Shown here in pieces: positions 12,774 to 15,907 of a DNA stretch of 15,907 nucleotides. The notes beneath the pieces were generated by a model. The model saw only the letters and a list, made by a program, of their open reading frames with translations, was not told where the DNA came from and ran no database searches. Numbering within the stretch: the stretch's first letter is position 1; each line of letters starts with the position of its first letter. The DNA is from CAZQLW01 sp964639875 (lineage in GTDB: Archaea > Nanobdellota > Nanobdellia > Woesearchaeales > GW2011-AR9), in the NCBI GenBank assembly GCA_964639875.1, contig CAZXEM010000023.1, positions 1-15,907 on the forward strand. Reading direction: 5' to 3'. Position numbers and translations under genes: made by a program.

Positions 12774-13472
12774 ATGACAAAAAACCCAACAAAACTAGAA
12801 TTTGTTCACCAGATTGATGAAGTGCACAGAATTTTTCAGGATCATTTAACGTCTGCAGAAATATATCCGCATAAAGCAAATATGGATCGATTTTTAGAAG
12901 ATTTAACTGAAGCAAAAGAAAAAATTAACAAATTTTTAGGATTAAATCAAAAAAAAAATATAAAACTAGAAATTAACATTGGTGCACAAAATTATCACAT
13001 TAATAACAATAATGCGCAAAGCTGGGCAAACTTGATTGCACATAAAGAAGAAAACTTTTTACAACTTGCTCATGTTTACGATACTCTTGAAAAAAAAATA
13101 ATTGAAAATATTCAACTTGAAAATATTCAACCATATTCTAAAGAAACGGGAATAATTTATCAAGATCAAGCAACAATGTTCATCCCAATGTTTGAAGTTA
13201 TCAACCCAAAACTAAAAGAAAAATTGCAACGTGTAGATTATCAAATTCATGAACCAGCTTCAATTTATTATCTCCAACAAAATATTTATACCCGTGATGA
13301 AGCGTTACAGTTTGCTCAAAATGTTGCTCAAAACTGTTTTTATGTTCTTAATGCTAGTGATTACCCGTTAAAAGAAACAGCAATACCTTTAATAGGTGAA
13401 AAATATAAAAAAATAAGAAAAGAAACTATTGAACAGGATTCTGGGTTTGAGACTTACCCTCCAATTCACTAA
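12774..13472 (+). CDS. Unknown 232-residue protein
   Basis: I do not recognise a family. The protein is soluble, mostly helical and polar, rich in Gln, Asn, Lys and Ile, with no signal peptide, membrane span or obvious catalytic motif. HKANMDRFLEDLTEAKEKINKFLG and EENFLQLAHVYDTLEKKI look like long amphipathic helices. It may be a distant relative of the helical portion of the 4046-5257 protein, but I cannot show this. A TATA box 28 bp upstream supports the start. Its last 47 bases overlap the 3' end of the converging surface-protein gene, so the tail (GFETYPPIH) is encoded opposite that protein's C-terminus. Confidence 0.65.
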   Translation: MTKNPTKLEFVHQIDEVHRIFQDHLTSAEIYPHKANMDRFLEDLTEAKEKINKFLGLNQKKNIKLEINIGAQNYHINNNNAQSWANLIAHKEENFLQLAHVYDTLEKKIIENIQLENIQPYSKETGIIYQDQATMFIPMFEVINPKLKEKLQRVDYQIHEPASIYYLQQNIYTRDEALQFAQNVAQNCFYVLNASDYPLKETAIPLIGEKYKKIRKETIEQDSGFETYPPIH

Positions 13473-14472
13473 AAGCCCGAGATATTTCTTCCTGGCTCCA
13501 ACCAGTTTGGTCAGCAAGTATTTGCCTAATATGAACATCAGGAGTACCCGCTGCTCGTTCTTTTCTAATCCAACGTTTTAGTTCATGATGGTGAAAGAAC
13601 TTCTTATGTGGCCAGAAATACATTACTAAGAACACTATTAATGCCAAAATGATTAAGATTAACAAAATCCAGAAATAAATCCCATACTGATCCCAAAAAG
13701 ATTCAGTTACGCCAGGTTCTTGTAATCCTGGAGTTATACTTGCAACTTCACAAGACCGTTGTTCCACAGGTTTTTGCACTTCAGTTTGACAATAATGTTG
13801 GTCAGTACAAGTTCTTACTTGTATTCCTGCACCAGGAACACATTCACTCCATTCAGTACAAACCCAAGATTCCGAGCAAGGTATACATGCTTTAGTTTCA
13901 GTAAAAGTGATATTATTTTTTTTACACTTCTTTAAATCAGTACAACTTCTTGATTGAATTAAATCTTGCCCACAAAATGTCCAAGCAGAACAAGTAAGGT
14001 TAGCTCTACAGAGGGGAATTCCACCGCCTCCGCCACCACTACTGCTACTACTACTTCCACCTCCAGATGAAGATGAAGAACTGCTACTTGATGAAGAACT
14101 GCCGCCTGATGATGAACTCGAAGAACTACTGCTTGAAGTCGGAGTTGTTCCAGAAGTAACGTCAAATTCTTTTATAATCGCTTTATCACCTTTACAAGCG
14201 ACCATTAATTGATGCTTACCTTCTTTAGTAAGTTTAAAAGTTACTGAATAAACACTATTTTCATCAGCAGTCACTTGGCCCAGCCAAACTTTATTAAAAT
14301 TGTAAATCACTTGTACTCCTACCCCTATGTTAGGTTCAGAACAACTACCCGTAACAGTAATATCTTCATTTACTGGATAACTGGCTGCAGAATTAACAGT
14401 AGTTTCTGCAAGAACAAAAAAAGTTCCGAAAATAATAATTATAATAAAAAATAAAAAATTATTGAATTTCAT
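13426..14472 (-). CDS. Surface protein: signal peptide, Ser/Gly linker, two TSP1-like repeats, one TM, cytoplasmic tail
   Basis: A 348-residue modular membrane protein. Residues 1-22 form a signal peptide, and 23-105 an Ig-like beta domain with a Cys pair. Residues 111-151 are almost pure Ser and Gly, a probable flexible or glycosylated stalk. Two Cys-rich repeats at about 155-196 and 197-241 carry the thrombospondin type-1 pattern (CSAWTFC, then CTEWSEC with the RSC / RTC partners). A membrane span lies at 264-287, followed by a basic tail with a small helical domain (GTPDVHIRQILADQTGWSQEEISRAF) of the SHOCT-like kind seen at the ends of membrane proteins. The domain order suggests adhesion outside with attachment or signalling inside. 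Its start overlaps the end of the upstream dockerin-like gene by 14 bases, so the two are probably partners. Confidence 0.85.
   Translation of the reverse strand: MKFNNFLFFIIIIIFGTFFVLAETTVNSAASYPVNEDITVTGSCSEPNIGVGVQVIYNFNKVWLGQVTADENSVYSVTFKLTKEGKHQLMVACKGDKAIIKEFDVTSGTTPTSSSSSSSSSSGGSSSSSSSSSSSSGGGSSSSSSGGGGGGIPLCRANLTCSAWTFCGQDLIQSRSCTDLKKCKKNNITFTETKACIPCSESWVCTEWSECVPGAGIQVRTCTDQHYCQTEVQKPVEQRSCEVASITPGLQEPGVTESFWDQYGIYFWILLILIILALIVFLVMYFWPHKKFFHHHELKRWIRKERAAGTPDVHIRQILADQTGWSQEEISRAFSELEGKSQTQNPVQ
14020..14142 (-). repeat. Low-complexity Ser/Gly-coding tract
   Basis: About 41 codons of the TSP1-like protein are almost all Ser or Gly, in runs of up to twelve Ser. Codons are mixed, so this is not a simple triplet repeat, but such tracts are prone to length variation between strains. 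Confidence 0.75.
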
Positions 14473-15907
14473 AGGACACCTCTACTGGTTCCAGTAAGTA
14501 GTCAAATGCTTCTTCTATTGATGGCCAGCTTTTCCAAAGGTTAACAGCGATTTTTAAATTACCAGTAGCTGCTGAAACTTGGTGAGTAAACTCTAAAGTT
14601 TCTACATTACCCACAGCCAAAGTTGGTTTAGTTTCAAAAATCTGTGCTTTCTGTTCTGCACCATAATTTGTAGTTACAATTAACAGATGACCAACAAGAG
14701 CTGAATCTGGTTCAACAGATACTTTTACAGTATAAGTATCACCATTAACAAGTTTATCAGTAGTTGACAGAACTGCGCCAGTACTATCTACAAGTTCAAC
14801 TTTTATTGCTGAAACCGTAGGAGTTATTGGAGTTACTGTACATGTTTCATCAGTTGTGTCCCAAGTACCACCATTTTCTGTACAAGTTGGTTCTGTGATA
14901 CAAAGTTCAGGATTTTCTAAACTACAAACATCAACAAAAGTACACTCTTCATTGTCCCAAGTACCGCCATTTTCTGGACAAGTAGTAGCAGTACAAAGTT
15001 CTAAGTTTGTAGATGAACACGTTTCTGGAACAACTGGTTCTGTACAAACATTTTCTTCACAAAGATAATCTCCGGGACAATCTGTTACAGCTGTACAAGA
15101 TTCTGGAATTAAAGTACAAACACTATCAACGATTACTCCGTTAACGGATTCACATTGAGCAACAGTTGTACATAATTCAAAGTTAGTAGTTGAACATGTT
15201 TCTGTAACTGGTAGTGTACAAACAGTATCAACTATAACACCACCAAGAGTTGTACATTCAGCTTCTAAACATAATTCTGGATTTTCTGGTGAACATACTG
15301 CAGGAGTAACACAAGCACCATCGTCACAAGTAGTTGTAGTTGGACAAGTTTCTAAAGTAGTACTCATAGTTCCATCTTCATTACAAGATAATTCTCTTAC
15401 TGTAGAATCTTCATAACAATTTTCGGTATCAAACGCACCATTAGATAAAGTAACAACGCCTTTTGTTGATAGATCAAACCCACCATCACTATCAGAACAA
15501 GTAACTGCAGGAACTGTAGGAGCAACACAAACACCTAATTCACAAGTTGTACCAGTTGTAGCACAATCTGTAGTTGAGATACATTCAGGTACAAAACTTT
15601 CTTTACAATCAGGAACATTATTTTGGTTAACATCGTTCAATAAACCCTTATTAGCAACTAATTGACTCATAGTTGTAAATTCAAAATTGTCAATAATATC
15701 ATTACAGTTCAAATCTGCTGCAGCTTCAGATACTTTTGTACAAGCAGGTGGATTTTCTCCTGCTGTAACTGCTTCAAAGAAAAGTGTATAACATTGTAAA
15801 TCTATAACATCAACATTTCCATCTAAATTAATATCTCCGTAAACAAACGTATCAGTTAGCTGACATCCTTGGCAATAAGTATTAGCAAGATCACAATCTT
15901 CACCTTC
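14459..15907 (-). CDS. Secreted Cys-rich protein with dockerin-like EF-hand repeats (5' end outside window)
   Basis: The frame is open to the window edge, so this is the last 482 residues of a larger protein; a TTG at 15712 is internal, not the start. In order: a Cys cluster (GEDCDLANTYCQGC), a dockerin-like pair of EF-hand loops (GDINLDGNVDVIDL at about 24-37, then DLNCNDIIDNFE at about 65-76), a DVNQNNVPD calcium-loop-like element, Cys-rich spacers, and four tandem repeats of about 30 residues at about 205-359. A beta-sandwich-like C-terminal domain ends without a membrane anchor. Dockerins bind cohesins in cellulosome-type assemblies; here they may mediate Ca2+-dependent surface assembly (inference). 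The many Cys imply an extracellular, disulfide-rich protein. It overlaps the following membrane-protein gene by 14 bases. Confidence 0.8.
   Translation of the reverse strand, partial: EGEDCDLANTYCQGCQLTDTFVYGDINLDGNVDVIDLQCYTLFFEAVTAGENPPACTKVSEAAADLNCNDIIDNFEFTTMSQLVANKGLLNDVNQNNVPDCKESFVPECISTTDCATTGTTCELGVCVAPTVPAVTCSDSDGGFDLSTKGVVTLSNGAFDTENCYEDSTVRELSCNEDGTMSTTLETCPTTTTCDDGACVTPAVCSPENPELCLEAECTTLGGVIVDTVCTLPVTETCSTTNFELCTTVAQCESVNGVIVDSVCTLIPESCTAVTDCPGDYLCEENVCTEPVVPETCSSTNLELCTATTCPENGGTWDNEECTFVDVCSLENPELCITEPTCTENGGTWDTTDETCTVTPITPTVSAIKVELVDSTGAVLSTTDKLVNGDTYTVKVSVEPDSALVGHLLIVTTNYGAEQKAQIFETKPTLAVGNVETLEFTHQVSAATGNLKIAVNLWKSWPSIEEAFDYLLEPVEVSYEIQ
14831..15295 (-). repeat. Four tandem ~30-residue Cys repeats in the dockerin-like protein
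   Basis: Each unit begins with Cys-Ser and an ENPELC or NLELC-type segment, then a Cys pair around GG(T/V)(W/I), then CT. Units one and two share GVIVD(T/S)VCTL, and units three and four share ENGGTWD. This indicates two rounds of duplication. Confidence 0.75.

Noticed and set aside
14856..15068. Plus-strand reading frame of about 70 codons
   Set aside because: It lies opposite the Cys repeats of the dockerin-like gene and its Ser/Gln/Val composition mirrors the repeats; a shadow frame.
14459..15712. Dockerin-like gene starting at TTG 15712
   Set aside because: The same frame stays open for 65 more codons to the window edge and encodes the first EF-hand loop, so the gene is cut by the window.
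1..15907. CRISPR array or defence system
   Set aside because: No regularly spaced repeats and no Cas, nuclease or toxin-antitoxin genes are visible. The lone NTase-like protein has no antitoxin partner.

Overview
This AT-rich window most likely comes from an archaeon, and the gene style fits a DPANN lineage such as Woesearchaeota or Pacearchaeota. The archaeal signs are an Rpo11/RpoL polymerase subunit, a stand-alone Bud32 kinase, TATA-like boxes about 25-30 bp upstream of start codons (leaderless transcripts), and a tRNA gene interrupted by bulge-helix-bulge (BHB) introns. The phylum assignment is inference only.

Layout. 1-398: tail of an unknown gene, then a thioredoxin. 403-822: small unknown protein, minus strand. 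904-2874: long U32-family protein (RlhA/TrhP-like), minus strand. 2951-3995: unknown protein overlapping the KEOPS kinase Bud32, plus strand. 4046-5257: HExxxxH metallopeptidase-like protein, minus strand. 5319-6506: RelA/SpoT-like HD hydrolase with a Cys-containing tail, minus strand. 6654-6923: RpoL, plus strand. 6945-9651: minus-strand operon tgt, histidine phosphatase, queA, coupled by ATGA overlaps; this is a bacterial-type queuosine module. 9687-10028: small unknown protein. 10076-10269: interrupted tRNA-Arg. 10332-12215: protein with two tandem nucleotidyltransferase domains, the first degenerate. 12381-13472: membrane-anchored OB-fold-like protein and an unknown protein. 13426-15907: two-gene cell-surface operon, a dockerin-like Cys-rich secreted protein (5' end outside the window) followed by a thrombospondin-type-1 membrane protein.

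The most notable item is at 10076-10269. It reads as a tRNA-Arg(UCG) split by three introns: 15 nt in the D-loop, 17 nt after anticodon position 37, and 88 nt in the T-loop. Each has its own BHB motif, with cuts after the second base of two 3-nt bulges. Removing all three leaves a canonical 74-nt tRNA. The D-loop and T-loop introns pair with the very bases that form the tRNA elbow, so the precursor should not fold into an L-shape until both are removed.

Much of the window concerns RNA maturation and modification: Bud32 (t6A), Tgt and QueA (wobble queuosine), the U32 protein (RNA hydroxylation in its family), and the interrupted tRNA.
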